A model generated the notes under the pieces. That model saw only the letters and a program-made list of their open reading frames with translations. It was not told the origin of the DNA and did no database searches. From an uncultured Saprospiraceae bacterium (lineage in GTDB: Bacteria; Bacteroidota; Bacteroidia; Chitinophagales; Saprospiraceae), in NCBI GenBank assembly GCA_937921555.1, contig CAKZUV010000080.1:1-47368 (forward strand): a stretch of DNA of 47,368 bases, read 5' to 3'. This document shows positions 1-9,061 of this stretch, piece after piece. A program made the translations under genes and the position numbers. Numbering within the stretch: the first letter of the stretch is position 1; each line of letters begins with the position of its first letter.

Positions 1-132
1 TTGTTTAAAATTTATTTTAGAATGATAATCAATGATATGTGGTTCTGAGGAACTAAAAAATAATGAGTTCTTTTTTAGGAAGTCAGGTTCACAAAGCGTT
101 GGTTATCAGGCAATAGAAATTTAAACATGCTC
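1..132. mobile_element. MITE-like repeat, GAGC-end family, copy 1 (left end cut by window)
   Basis: The first 132 bases match 17016-17165 almost base for base. The differences are a handful of substitutions and the absence of an 18-base internal palindrome. The right end TTTAAACATGCTC is the same terminal inverted repeat as in copy 2. It is followed by TTA at 133-135, which is also the stop codon of the leftward ompH gene. The element contains nested hairpins, for example GTTC-TGAG-GAAC. No coding capacity is seen. It is inferred to be a non-autonomous transposable element; the extreme left end is outside the window. Confidence 0.8.
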
Positions 133-651
133 TTACATACCTAATTGAGCCTTAACCGCCGCGGTAGCATCCTGTGCGTCGTCTGCGTATAGCAAAATAC
201 CGGCGCCTGGACTTCCGTTGAATAACATCGTGTAGCTTTGTGCTTTGGCAACCGCCGTGATGGCATCGTTGATTTTCACCAGGATGGGTTCCAGCAATTC
301 ATTACGCTTAGCGAGTAACTGCTGCTGCATCGTTTGCTCAAATTCTACAATTTTACTTTGCTTTTCCTGCAGTTCTTTCTGCTTTGTTTCCTGCTGAACC
401 GGGCTTAATTCCCCTTTTTGCATTTTAGCTTCAGCGGCCTGCACTTCCCGCTGTAAATCTTCTACCATTTTCTGTCCTTTCTTCTGCAATACTTTCTGCA
501 AAGATTCGAGCTGCGGTTCCATTTGTTTGAATTCCGGAATTTCTGATAAAATCAAATCGGAATTAACGTATCCGTATTTCTGTGCGCTGGCATTTAAACT
601 CAATGCAAAAAAAGCGAGAAACAGGAAACTGATTTTCATAAGTTGTTTCAT
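133..651 (-). CDS. OmpH/Skp-family periplasmic chaperone, paralogue 1
   Basis: A 172-residue protein of the OmpH/Skp family, which holds unfolded outer-membrane proteins in the periplasm on their way to the BAM complex. It has a signal peptide of about 23 residues (Lys-rich start, Leu/Phe core, cleavage after ASA). A long Gln/Lys/Glu-rich coiled coil covers roughly residues 40-110, forming the Skp tentacles. The C-terminal part (ILVKINDAITAVAKAQSY) is typical of the Bacteroidota family. It follows a second OmpH gene in the same direction with a 133-bp gap, so the two are tandem paralogues. A TAnnTTTG-type element lies upstream on its strand (713-720), suggesting a promoter of its own. Its TAA stop is the TTA that flanks the MITE-like repeat at 1-132. 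In many Bacteroidota such pairs follow bamA; what lies downstream is outside the window. Confidence 0.9.
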   Translation of the reverse strand: MKQLMKISFLFLAFFALSLNASAQKYGYVNSDLILSEIPEFKQMEPQLESLQKVLQKKGQKMVEDLQREVQAAEAKMQKGELSPVQQETKQKELQEKQSKIVEFEQTMQQQLLAKRNELLEPILVKINDAITAVAKAQSYTMLFNGSPGAGILLYADDAQDATAAVKAQLGM

Positions 652-712
652 GATCTTATTAATTTTTTAATTTGTGTAATTTTTCAGGCCACAATAAAAA
701 TAATTGCGGCGA

Positions 713-720
713 CAAAGATA
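713..720 (-). promoter_or_regulatory. Putative -7 element of ompH paralogue 1
   Basis: On the minus strand this reads TATCTTTG, a full match to the Bacteroidota -7 consensus TAnnTTTG, 62 bases upstream of the start codon. No clear -33 TTTG is seen at the right distance, so the call rests on the -7 element alone. Confidence 0.4.
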
Positions 721-784
721 ATACTTTTATTTGGCTCTGAAATAGCCATTTCGTTACATATATTTTATACCCTGAATAGGGGAG

Positions 785-1309
785 TTATTTGAGCGCCTCG
801 ATAATTTCCACGGTTTTATCGTATCGCTCGTTGGCGAATATCAATCCGGCCGTACTACTCTTATCCAGGATAAAGTCGTATCCTTTATCATTCGCAAAAT
901 CTTCGATAACCCCGTAAACCCGATCCTGAATAGGTTGAACCAAATCTCTTCTTTTCTGAAAAAGTGCTCCTTCTGGACCAAATTTATCTTTTTGCATTTC
1001 GCGCACTTCTTTTTCACGGGCCATGATTTCTTCTTCTTTTTGACCACGCATTTCTTCACTCATCAGCACTTGTTCTGCCTGGTATTTGTTGTAAAGGCCT
1101 TTTATTTTGTCATACTTTTCAGAAATCTGACGGCGCCATTGTGCGGATACCTCATCCAGTTCTGTCTGAGCTGCTTTGTAATCAGACAAACTTTCCAGTA
1201 CCTCGGTAACGTCTACCGTTGCAATACGCTGCGCAATTGACTGGCTGGAAATAAATAACAATAAGGCACCGGCCAGTAAAATTCTTTTAAGGGTTTTCAT
1301 AAAAATCAT
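785..1309 (-). CDS. OmpH/Skp-family periplasmic chaperone, paralogue 2
   Basis: A 174-residue OmpH/Skp-family protein with a signal peptide (MKTLKRILLAGALLLF core, cleavage near SIAQ). A charged helical region follows, rich in Lys, Glu and Gln, and then the family's C-terminal segment (QDRVYGVIEDFANDKGYDFI). The upstream ATG is at 1309. A second ATG at 1300 (residue 4) gives a more ordinary signal peptide and may be the real start. It lies directly upstream of, and is transcribed towards, the other OmpH gene. The expected role is periplasmic chaperoning of outer-membrane proteins. A possible -7 element is at 1374-1381. Confidence 0.9.
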   Translation of the reverse strand: MIFMKTLKRILLAGALLLFISSQSIAQRIATVDVTEVLESLSDYKAAQTELDEVSAQWRRQISEKYDKIKGLYNKYQAEQVLMSEEMRGQKEEEIMAREKEVREMQKDKFGPEGALFQKRRDLVQPIQDRVYGVIEDFANDKGYDFILDKSSTAGLIFANERYDKTVEIIEALK

Positions 1310-1373
1310 AATGTTTATTTTTAATATTATTTGAAGTTAGGAACTTAATATTAGCTGTCTTAAAATAAAAGCG

Positions 1374-1381
1374 CAAAATTA
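1374..1381 (-). promoter_or_regulatory. Possible -7 element of ompH paralogue 2
   Basis: The minus strand reads TAATTTTG, matching TAnnTTTG, 64 bases upstream of the ATG at 1309. No convincing -33 TTTG is visible. Confidence 0.3.
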
Positions 1382-1485
1382 CGATTTTATTGTGAAGCTC
1401 CATATACTATTAACTTAGACCGTAAGTTCCTGGATTAGTTGCATATCAAAGATGTTGAATATGGGCCTCTTTGCTTTACAACTTA

Positions 1486-1515
1486 CTGTTTTTCACGCAA
1501 TTATGCGTAAAACAG
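1486..1515. repeat. Hairpin in the divergent ompH / ammonia-lyase spacer
   Basis: The 375-bp spacer between the two divergent genes holds an inverted repeat: CTGTTTT plus ACGCA on the left, TGCGT plus AAAACAG on the right, with a two-base bulge and a short AT loop. There is no strong T-run, so it may be an operator or cruciform rather than a terminator. Apart from the weak promoter element at 1374, I see nothing else in this spacer. Confidence 0.4.
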
Positions 1516-1684
1516 CTACTATTTTACCAACTGCTTTAACGATAGTTTAACGGAGATAAATAGCATTTAACTTTTTCTTAATTTTACCGCTGCCTTTTAA
1601 GGGATGTTATTAAAACAGATTTAGAATTATACTTTATCTTTTATAGCTGTCCAGTAGCTATCCCTAATTTAATTAAACCAACTT

Positions 1685-3175
1685 ATGCCAAAAGAATTAA
1701 TTATTTCTACCCAGCCACTGACTACCGGTGATATTCGCTCTTTCTTAGAAAATTCTCCTCCGGTGCGCTTAAACCAGAAAGTGAAAACGGCTGTCAACAA
1801 ATGTCATAAATATCTTTCAGACAAACTGGCTGACTCAGATCAGCTTTTCTATGGTATAAATACCGGGTTCGGCTCCCTTTGTAATATACAGATCAGCAAA
1901 AAGGAAACAACCGAATTACAATCTAACCTTATCAAGTCCCACGCCTGTGGTACGGGTGATGAAGTCCCGGAAGCCGTCGTTCGGCTGATTTTATTATTAA
2001 AAATAAAAAATTTATCTCTGGGCTATTCCGGAGTCCGGCTGGCACTGGTAGAAAGACTCGTTGATTTTTACAACGCGGGGGTTCTACCACAAATATTTCA
2101 ATTGGGATCACTGGGAGCTTCCGGCGATCTGGCACCCCTCGCTCACCTCGCCTTACCACTCATCGGGGAAGGCAAAGTCAGAATCAATGGAAAATTATAC
2201 GCCGCCAAAGTGCTGGAAAAAAAGTTTGGCTGGAAACCCCTCAGCCTTCAGGCCAAAGAGGGACTGGCGATGCTCAATGGTACCCAGTTTTCTACCGCCT
2301 ACGGATTGTGGGCCTGTCTCCGTTTTCAAAAATTAATGTGGCAGGCCAATATGATTGCCGCTCTTTCGATTGATGTTTTCAATTGTCAGACGACCCCTTT
2401 CGATCAACAACTCCACGTCATCCGTCCGCATCCCGGACAACGCTCGACGGCCCAGGCGATCAGAAAATGGCGGAAAGGAAGTCCCTTGTCAAAGCAGAAA
2501 AAAAAGAGTGTACAGGATCCATATTCTTTCCGGTGCGTTCCACAAGTACACGGCGCCAGCACGGATGCCCTGACACACGTAGAAAATGTCATTTCCATTG
2601 AAATGAACTCAGTGACGGACAATCCGACAATTTTTCCGGATAGCGATAACATTCTCTCTGGTGGTAATTTTCACGCTCAGCCAGTCGCACTTTCACTGGA
2701 TTATTTAGCGACGGCCTGTGCGGAAATTGGCAGCATTTCGGAGCGGAGAACTTATCAACTCATCAGTGGCCAACGGGGCTTACCGCCTTTTTTAATTGAA
2801 AAACCCGGTTTGCATTCCGGATTGATGATTCCACAATACACGGCAGCAGCCATCGTTAGTCAAAATAAACAACTGGCTTCACCCGCCTCTATTGATTCTA
2901 TCGTATCTTGTAATGGTCAGGAAGATCACGTGAGTATGGCCGCCAACGGAGCCACTCGTCTGTACCGGATGATTGATAACCTGGAACGTATTTTAGCCAT
3001 TGAATGGATGTCCGCCGTGCAGGCACTTTATATTCGGCGCCCGCTCAAAACCAGTAGTTCGCTGGAAAAAATAGTCGCAGCATACCGGAAAAAAGTAGCG
3101 CCGCTGACCGAAGACAGAATTTTGTCGGAAGACATGGAAGCAACCATCCAATTTTTAAAAAACCAGAAAATTTAA
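1685..3175 (+). CDS. hutH: Aromatic amino acid ammonia-lyase, histidine ammonia-lyase type
   Basis: A 496-residue member of the MIO-dependent lyase family. The Ala-Ser-Gly triad that cyclises into the MIO cofactor is at residues 145-147, in the context GSLGASGDLAPLAH. The catalytic Tyr lies in FYGINTGFG (Tyr56). SHACGTGDE carries a His (His86) at the position typical of histidine lyases, and NGQEDHVSMAANGA carries the Glu that histidine lyases use. The predicted reaction is L-histidine to urocanate plus ammonia; tyrosine or phenylalanine lyase activity is less likely. No hutU, hutI or hutG lies nearby, so it is an orphan here. The next gene starts 11 bases downstream in the same direction. 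Confidence 0.85.
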   Translation: MPKELIISTQPLTTGDIRSFLENSPPVRLNQKVKTAVNKCHKYLSDKLADSDQLFYGINTGFGSLCNIQISKKETTELQSNLIKSHACGTGDEVPEAVVRLILLLKIKNLSLGYSGVRLALVERLVDFYNAGVLPQIFQLGSLGASGDLAPLAHLALPLIGEGKVRINGKLYAAKVLEKKFGWKPLSLQAKEGLAMLNGTQFSTAYGLWACLRFQKLMWQANMIAALSIDVFNCQTTPFDQQLHVIRPHPGQRSTAQAIRKWRKGSPLSKQKKKSVQDPYSFRCVPQVHGASTDALTHVENVISIEMNSVTDNPTIFPDSDNILSGGNFHAQPVALSLDYLATACAEIGSISERRTYQLISGQRGLPPFLIEKPGLHSGLMIPQYTAAAIVSQNKQLASPASIDSIVSCNGQEDHVSMAANGATRLYRMIDNLERILAIEWMSAVQALYIRRPLKTSSSLEKIVAAYRKKVAPLTEDRILSEDMEATIQFLKNQKI

Positions 3176-3186
3176 ATCAAAAAAAT

Positions 3187-4305
3187 ATGCATCTCCGGGC
3201 GTTGGTTCTTTCTTTGTTAATGTTGATTCCTACACTGAATTTTGCTCAATGGGGAAAGGGAATCTCCGTTGAACCAACTTTACACGTAGGAAAAATTTTC
3301 AAACACACACCAAAGTTACTTTTCCCGGTAGAGAATATTAGTACCGGAGTAGAACTTAATTTTACTAATAAAAAATATGGAAAAAAAAGCTGGCACCAAC
3401 AATTAAATTATCCGAAAGGAGGAGTCGCTTTATTTTATTATCACCTGGGCGATAATGATCTTTTTGGACAAGCAATCGGAGTGGCTCCTAATATTATTTT
3501 TCCAATTTTCAGCAAAAAAAGAATAAGCAGTACTTTCCAGCTGGGCTGGGGAATCGCCTACGTCAGCAAAAGATTTGATCCCATTGACAATCCCCAAAAC
3601 AACGCACTTGGATCAAACATAAACAGTCTTAATACTTTTAAATGGCAGTTGGATTATCAGATCAATCAGAAGTGGAAAATCAATCTGGGTGCCAGTTTTA
3701 CCCATTTTTCAAATGGTGCTTCGCAATTACCAAATTTTGGGATTAACATCCCCGCGCTTACCATCGGAACGGTTTATACGCCCAATCCAATTAAGGCGGA
3801 AGATATTATCAGTCACAAAATTGAGCCACTAAAAAAACGCTGGGGTTTATCGATGCATCTGGATCTGGCGTACAAGGAATTAAGTCCCTCCGGAGGACCA
3901 CGTTATCCATTTTACGTAGCTTCCCTGGCTGGGGTGTACCGGCTATCTGCGGTGCAGGAATTGTCAGCAGGAATAGATTACGAATATAACCAGGCGGTTT
4001 ATACCTTTGGGTTGCACACAGCGGGCTTTGATTCGGAAGCAGCGGCCCGCCGGGCTGCTACGAGATTAGGTATATTTGTGGCGGATGAATTTCTTTTCGG
4101 AAATGTCGGTCTGTACGGACAGATCGGCACCTACCTTCCGGGGTATGATTTCAGTACCGGCTGGTTTCTTTACACTAAACTGGCCATGCGTTATTATCTC
4201 CCGGAAATTGGAAAACCGGCCACCCGGTTTTACCTTGGACTGTATTTGAAGTCTCATAGAGTAGTAGCCGAATACCTCGCCGTGGGTATTGGGGCAAGAT
4301 TATAA
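3187..4305 (+). CDS. PagL-like acyloxyacyl hydrolase (lipid A 3-O-deacylase family)
   Basis: A 372-residue protein with a signal peptide (cleavage near NFAQW) and repeated short amphipathic strands, as in an outer-membrane barrel. The segment THFSNGASQLPNFGIN (about residues 172-187) carries His173 and Ser175. It matches the His-x-Ser active-site region of PagL-type lipid A deacylases, which remove an acyl chain from lipid A at the outer membrane. The protein is about twice the length of classical PagL, which is common for Bacteroidota members. It starts 11 bases after the ammonia-lyase gene, so cotranscription is likely although no functional link is obvious. Substrate assignment is by family only. 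Confidence 0.75.
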   Translation: MHLRALVLSLLMLIPTLNFAQWGKGISVEPTLHVGKIFKHTPKLLFPVENISTGVELNFTNKKYGKKSWHQQLNYPKGGVALFYYHLGDNDLFGQAIGVAPNIIFPIFSKKRISSTFQLGWGIAYVSKRFDPIDNPQNNALGSNINSLNTFKWQLDYQINQKWKINLGASFTHFSNGASQLPNFGINIPALTIGTVYTPNPIKAEDIISHKIEPLKKRWGLSMHLDLAYKELSPSGGPRYPFYVASLAGVYRLSAVQELSAGIDYEYNQAVYTFGLHTAGFDSEAAARRAATRLGIFVADEFLFGNVGLYGQIGTYLPGYDFSTGWFLYTKLAMRYYLPEIGKPATRFYLGLYLKSHRVVAEYLAVGIGARL

Positions 4306-4329
4306 AACAAATTCACAAAAACACATATC

Positions 4330-5121
4330 ATGAATACTAAAAAATTTTCTTTCCTCCTTCTTCTGATTGCAGCCCTCACATCGTGGCATTGTAAAACATT
4401 AAAAAAGATCAATCTTTTTTCCATTGAAGATGATAAAAAACTCGGTTTACAAGTAAGCAATCAAATTCAATCTGCTTCCAGCGAATATCCGTTATTACCC
4501 GAGCGGGGCAACGAGGAAGTGTACCGGTACATTCGAAATATTACCAACAATATTCTCAATAGCGGGAATGTTAAACACAAAGATGATTTCGTCTGGCAGG
4601 TGAAGATAATTGACGATCCGGAAACGCTGAATGCTTTTGCGACGCCGGGTGGCTATATTTATGTTTATACCGGACTGATCAAATTTTTAGATACTGAAGA
4701 TCAATTGGCTGGAGTGATGGGCCACGAGATTGCCCACGCAGATTTACGGCATTCTACCCGTCAAATGACCAGCTCTTACGGTGTTTCTACCCTGCTCGCT
4801 GTCGCTACCGGAAGTGCTGAATCGGGCGCAGTACAACAGGTTCTGTCGGGATTGACGAGCCTAAAGTTCAGTAGAAATCACGAAACGGAAGCAGATACGT
4901 ATTCGGTTAATTATCTTTGTAATACAAAATATGATTCAGCCGGGGCAGCCGGATTTTTCAAAAAAATTGAAGGGAGCAGTTCTACGCCACAGTTTTTAAG
5001 TACGCACCCTAACCCGTCAAACCGGGTAGAGAATATCGAAAAACAAGCTGCGGCTAAAACCTGCCGACCTTCTACGACGAGCGTTTCCGAACACAATCGA
5101 ATCAAGGCGCTGATCAGATAA
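4330..5121 (+). CDS. M48-family metalloprotease, probable lipoprotein
   Basis: A 263-residue zinc metallopeptidase. HEIAH at residues 132-136 supplies two zinc ligands and the catalytic Glu. The ETEAD segment (Glu185, Asp189) supplies the third ligand and the conserved Asp of family M48. The N-terminus is a hydrophobic segment ending at Cys21, suggesting a lipoprotein, although the lipobox (SWHC) is not canonical. There are no other membrane helices. It resembles the periplasmic BepA/LoiP type, involved in outer-membrane protein quality control, rather than HtpX. It starts 24 bases after the PagL-like gene in the same direction. Confidence 0.88.
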   Translation: MNTKKFSFLLLLIAALTSWHCKTLKKINLFSIEDDKKLGLQVSNQIQSASSEYPLLPERGNEEVYRYIRNITNNILNSGNVKHKDDFVWQVKIIDDPETLNAFATPGGYIYVYTGLIKFLDTEDQLAGVMGHEIAHADLRHSTRQMTSSYGVSTLLAVATGSAESGAVQQVLSGLTSLKFSRNHETEADTYSVNYLCNTKYDSAGAAGFFKKIEGSSSTPQFLSTHPNPSNRVENIEKQAAAKTCRPSTTSVSEHNRIKALIR

Positions 5122-5194
5122 GGGAGCCACGAAACTTGGAAATGAAGTTCTCCGGACAAGCGGTAGACACGAAGTTTCTATATGATTATAATTA

Positions 5195-5241
5195 CCACGA
5201 AGTCACGAAGAACACGAAGTTTTTTCTTCGTGACTTCGTGG
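5195..5241. repeat. Perfect 16-bp inverted repeat, CCACGAAG family
   Basis: CCACGAAGTCACGAAG at 5195-5210 is exactly complementary to CTTCGTGACTTCGTGG at 5226-5241, with a 15-base loop that itself contains CACGAAG and a T-run. It lies between the M48 gene and ade and could work as a transcription terminator in either direction. The same CACGAAG-type wording recurs just upstream (5126-5173) and at 11676-11733, so it looks like a dispersed repeat. Confidence 0.8.
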
Positions 5242-5349
5242 CAAAACAAAATACTCAGGGCAGGCAGCGAGGAATTATTTAGATTAAAATAACAATCAAA
5301 TAATAACTTCCACATCTGTGGCTAAAAGAATTTACAAACATTTTTTACT

Positions 5350-6972
5350 ATGACCATCACCGGTAACATCATTGATATTCAAAACAAGACCATCTTTCAC
5401 GGAGCTATTTCTATCGCCGACGGAATTATTCAATCGGTGGTGCCCATTCCCGGAGAGAGTTATCAATACTTTTTGCCAGGTTTTGTAGATGCGCATATAC
5501 ACATAGAAAGTTCCATGCTCGTGCCTTCAGAATTTGCGAAAATGGCCGTGGTGCACGGAACCGTAGCTACTGTTTCTGATCCGCACGAAATTGCAAATGT
5601 GATGGGTATGGAAGGTGTAGAATATATGATCGAAAATGGAAAAACGGTGCCACTGAAATTTAATTTTGGTGCACCTTCCTGTGTTCCGGCCACTACCTTT
5701 GAAACGGCCGGAGCGACACTGGATGTAGATGATATTGAAACACTCATGAAAAATCCGGAAGTGCGCTATCTGGCCGAAATGATGAATTATCCGGGAGTCT
5801 TATTTGAGGATAAAATGGTCATGGAAAAAATTGCTACCGCTCATCGCTACGGTAAACCCGTGGATGGTCACGCACCCGGATTACGCGGAGCAGACGCTAA
5901 AAAATACATCGCTGCGGGTATTTCCACCGACCATGAATGTTTCACTAAAGAGGAAGCGCTGGACAAACTGCACCATGGCATGAAAATTCTGATTCGGGAA
6001 GGTAGTGCTGCCAAAAACTTTGACGCGTTGGCAGAATTGATTCCCGAACACGCGGACCAGATGATGTTCTGCTCGGACGATAAGCATCCGGATGACTTAT
6101 TGGAAGGGCACATTAATCAACTGGTCAGCAGAGCAATTGCCGGAGGATATGATTTTTTTGACGTACTGAAAGTAGCATGTATCAATCCGGTAAACCATTA
6201 TGGATTATCCGTAGGATTGTTGAAAGCGGGCGATCCGGCAGATTTTATTGTTGTCGAAGATTTAAAAACCTTTGAGGTAAAACAAACATATATCAACGGG
6301 AATCTGGTTGCTGAAAATGGAAAATGTAAATTTACCACTGAAAAAGCAGCGATCATTAATAATTTTAATACTTCAAAAAAATCTGTCGCTGACTTTCAGA
6401 TCACCACGGATAAATCCGAAATGCAGGTCATCAAGGCAATTAACGGCGAGATTGTCACCGAAACTTTTTGGGCACCCGTTAAGCAGGAGAATGGCTTTGT
6501 TGTTTCCGATACGGACCAGGATATTCTGAAAATGACGGTTGTCAATCGCTACGAGGAACAGGCCCCCGCCATCGCATTCATTCATAATTTCAATCTCAAA
6601 CAGGGAGCAATTGCCTCCTGCGTGGGCCACGATTCTCACAACATCATCGCAGTAGGCGCAGACGACGAGTCAATTGCCAGAGCTGTAAATCTGATCATCA
6701 AAAATAAAGGAGGAATTTCAGCCGTCGGTAACGGGACAGAACAGGTCCTGGCATTACCCGTAGCCGGCATCATGACCAATGCTGACGGCCCCACCGTAGC
6801 GGCACAATATTTGGAAATAGATAATATGGTGAAACAACAGCTCGGAACCCAATTGACCGCTCCGTTTATGACTTTATCCTTTATGGCATTATTGGTGATT
6901 CCACAACTAAAGTTAAGTAATCTGGGGTTATTCGATGGAAACAGCTTTGAATTTACGCCATTGTTTCGTTAA
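5350..6972 (+). CDS. ade: Adenine deaminase
   Basis: A 540-residue amidohydrolase that converts adenine to hypoxanthine and ammonia in purine salvage. The metal-binding segment [14 protein letters not shown] near residue 45 is the adenine deaminase signature. Further family blocks are [25 protein letters not shown] and [14 protein letters not shown]. The C-terminal family domain is present, with [16 protein letters not shown] and GGISAV. Length is close to the usual 550-590. It stands alone, with a 228-bp upstream spacer that holds the long inverted repeat at 5195-5241 and no recognised riboswitch. Confidence 0.93.
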   Translation: MTITGNIIDIQNKTIFHGAISIADGIIQSVVPIPGESYQYFLPGFVDAHIHIESSMLVPSEFAKMAVVHGTVATVSDPHEIANVMGMEGVEYMIENGKTVPLKFNFGAPSCVPATTFETAGATLDVDDIETLMKNPEVRYLAEMMNYPGVLFEDKMVMEKIATAHRYGKPVDGHAPGLRGADAKKYIAAGISTDHECFTKEEALDKLHHGMKILIREGSAAKNFDALAELIPEHADQMMFCSDDKHPDDLLEGHINQLVSRAIAGGYDFFDVLKVACINPVNHYGLSVGLLKAGDPADFIVVEDLKTFEVKQTYINGNLVAENGKCKFTTEKAAIINNFNTSKKSVADFQITTDKSEMQVIKAINGEIVTETFWAPVKQENGFVVSDTDQDILKMTVVNRYEEQAPAIAFIHNFNLKQGAIASCVGHDSHNIIAVGADDESIARAVNLIIKNKGGISAVGNGTEQVLALPVAGIMTNADGPTVAAQYLEIDNMVKQQLGTQLTAPFMTLSFMALLVIPQLKLSNLGLFDGNSFEFTPLFR

Positions 6973-7015
6973 AATTTCAGGTAGAACTATAATATTTGTT
7001 AAAATTATATTTTTA

Positions 7016-7047
7016 TTTGCTTTATGCTGAAAAGGAAATTAGCTTTG
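7016..7047 (+). promoter_or_regulatory. Bacteroidota-type promoter for the first PD40-OmpA gene
   Basis: TTTG at 7016-7019, a 20-base spacer, then TAGCTTTG at 7040-7047, matching the -33 TTTG / -7 TAnnTTTG arrangement of the Bacteroidota primary sigma factor. Transcription would begin near 7054 and leave a leader of about 200 bases before the ATG at 7255. No structured RNA element was recognised in that leader. Confidence 0.55.
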
Positions 7048-7254
7048 TCCCAAACCTATATTGAATGGAAATAAAAATTCCACACTTAAACCACACCTAA
7101 CCGGTACACAACTTTTTCTCTCTTTTAAAAAATACCGGACAATACATTAAAAACATAACCTCTTTTACACTAAAAAACTGTCTAAAGATAGCTTTTAAGT
7201 CTACCTTTCGTGGCTTACGCTGATATTCGCTTTTTAAATAAAACATACAAAATT

Positions 7255-8937
7255 ATGAGTTACTTCATGAAGGGATGGGGTTTGCTTTTTCTATTGATTG
7301 TCTTTGGGACAGATTTGTCCGCGCAACCAAAAGAAGTGGAACAGTTAAATCTGAATATTAACACAAAATTTTACGACGAAATTGCACCGATTGTCTCCCG
7401 TGATGAACAAACTATGTTCTTCACACGACAGGGCTATCCTATTTATAATAAAACACTGATTGAGGAAGGAGCTGATTTGTCAGCAACCCTTAGTCCAGGT
7501 CTTTACAGTAAAAAACTTTCCGAAATTTTCAGTTCCATTTCCGGCAGAAATATTACCGATGCGGCGGCCAGTTCCTATAATCAGGATATCTGGATGGCTA
7601 AGACAAAAAATAATTTGCTGGATCAGGTCAGTCATCCCGGCGCTCCCTTAAACAATGCTTTTCCAAATAGTATTTGCGCATTATTTAATAACGAACAATC
7701 AGCCGTAGTTATTAATCAATTTCCCGACGAGGGAGGCATTCAGCCTGGTTTTTCAATTTCCCACAAGGACAAGGCGGGTAACTGGTCAAATCCACAACCG
7801 ATTACGATTGCCGGAATAGACAATAATATTGCTCCGGAGGTAAGTCTGGCCGTAGCCGAGGAAGGCGAAGCTGTTATTTTATCACTTGACCATCGGGGTG
7901 CTTATGGAGGCAATGATTTGTTTGTAGCCTTCCGGACGGGAGAAAATTCTTTTGGCAAACCTATTCACCTGGGACCTGCGGTCAATTCACAATCGCACGA
8001 AAAAGCACCATTTTTATCGAGCGATGGAAAAACCTTGTTTTTTTCGTCCAATCGTCAAAATGTTTTAGGTGGTTACGATTTATTTATGGTTTTCCGGTTG
8101 GATGACAGCTGGACCAACTGGACGGCACCCAAGCGATTTTTGTCTCCCATCAACAGTTCGGCCAACGAGGGATTTCCTTGTTTTAACCGAACTTCCGGAT
8201 ATCTTTATTTTTCTTCCGATCGTAACGGATCCAGCGATATTTTTCGGGTAAGTATTGCACCACCTATCTCGGAAGAAGTAAGGGTTGTAGGCAATATTTT
8301 AGAAAACTCCAGAAGAAAAGCGAAGGATGCGACGGTCTTACTCCGCTCCCGAGAAAGCGGTATTTATCAGAGTACTTTTGTGAGTACCAACGGGTATTAT
8401 GAAATTGATGTTCCGATGGGAAAAACATTTCAGATTCTGGCTCAAAAGCCGGGTTATCAAAGTGATCGAAAAACCCTTAATTTCAAAAAAAGTGATATCT
8501 ACTTTAAAGAATTTCATATCAATCTGGCACTAAAGCCACTCGAAGAGGGAACTACCATTGACCTGAATACGCTTTATTTTAAAAAGAGTACTGCCATTAT
8601 TTTACCCGAATCGTTCGAAGAACTTGACTATTTAGGAGAGATTTTAACTCAAAACGAATCACTGGTAATCTCCATCGAAGGCCATACCGATAATCAGGGC
8701 AGCAAAAGCTCTTTAAAACAATTATCTCTGGCAAGAGCTGATGTAATCAAAAAACATTTAATCAAAAAAGGTGGAATTACAAGAAACCGTATAATTACCG
8801 AGGGCTTTGGTGACAACCAGCCACTGAATGATAATTCCTCAGAAAAACTACGCCAACAGAATCGCCGGGTGGAAATAAAAGTGGTCAGAATTGAGGCAGA
8901 CACCAAAACGGAAGCTACAACCGTATTAAAGAACTAA
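7255..8937 (+). CDS. PD40 beta-propeller / OmpA-family outer-membrane-associated protein, paralogue 1
   Basis: I place the start at the ATG at 7255. An in-frame GTG at 7210 would put 15 extra residues before the signal peptide. Order of parts: signal peptide ending near LSAQ; a propeller-like region of PD40 repeats (for example LFFSSNRQNVLGGYDLFMV and LYFSSDRNGSSDIFRV); a carboxypeptidase-regulatory-like beta sandwich (GNILENSRRKAKDATVLLRS); then a C-terminal OmpA domain (ISIEGHTDNQG to NRRVEIKV) that binds peptidoglycan. Similar architectures occur in type IX secretion proteins such as PorE, but the TPR region of PorE is missing. The role is probably structural, at the outer membrane-peptidoglycan interface. 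A close paralogue follows after a 253-bp gap. Confidence 0.85.
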   Translation: MSYFMKGWGLLFLLIVFGTDLSAQPKEVEQLNLNINTKFYDEIAPIVSRDEQTMFFTRQGYPIYNKTLIEEGADLSATLSPGLYSKKLSEIFSSISGRNITDAAASSYNQDIWMAKTKNNLLDQVSHPGAPLNNAFPNSICALFNNEQSAVVINQFPDEGGIQPGFSISHKDKAGNWSNPQPITIAGIDNNIAPEVSLAVAEEGEAVILSLDHRGAYGGNDLFVAFRTGENSFGKPIHLGPAVNSQSHEKAPFLSSDGKTLFFSSNRQNVLGGYDLFMVFRLDDSWTNWTAPKRFLSPINSSANEGFPCFNRTSGYLYFSSDRNGSSDIFRVSIAPPISEEVRVVGNILENSRRKAKDATVLLRSRESGIYQSTFVSTNGYYEIDVPMGKTFQILAQKPGYQSDRKTLNFKKSDIYFKEFHINLALKPLEEGTTIDLNTLYFKKSTAIILPESFEELDYLGEILTQNESLVISIEGHTDNQGSKSSLKQLSLARADVIKKHLIKKGGITRNRIITEGFGDNQPLNDNSSEKLRQQNRRVEIKVVRIEADTKTEATTVLKN

Positions 8938-8974
8938 TGATTTATTCCTGATTTTAACAGGCAAATCTTACTTA

Positions 8975-9050
8975 GGAATGGCAAATAAATAAGTGCAGAG
9001 TGAGGCAAAAAGAGGAAGTATAGAATCGTATTTTATTTATTTAACATTCC
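8975..9050. mobile_element. MITE-like element, GGAATG-end family, 76 bp, TTA target duplication
   Basis: The left end is GGAATGGCAAATAAATAAG and the right end is TTATTTATTTAACATTCC, an imperfect terminal inverted repeat. TTA directly flanks it on both sides (8972-8974 and 9051-9053). The internal right part, from about 8994, is nearly identical to the reverse complement of 47232-47288, the end of a larger element at the right window edge, including its TGA stop codon. It therefore looks like an internal-deletion derivative of that insertion sequence. It lies between the two PD40-OmpA paralogues. Confidence 0.8.
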
Positions 9051-9061
9051 TTATTCCGGCC

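Noticed and set aside
935-1240. Open frame of 101 codons on the plus strand opposite the second ompH gene
   Set aside because: Its product is Phe/His-rich with runs such as HFFF, the mirror of the Lys/Glu-rich coiled coil on the other strand. It is an antisense shadow.
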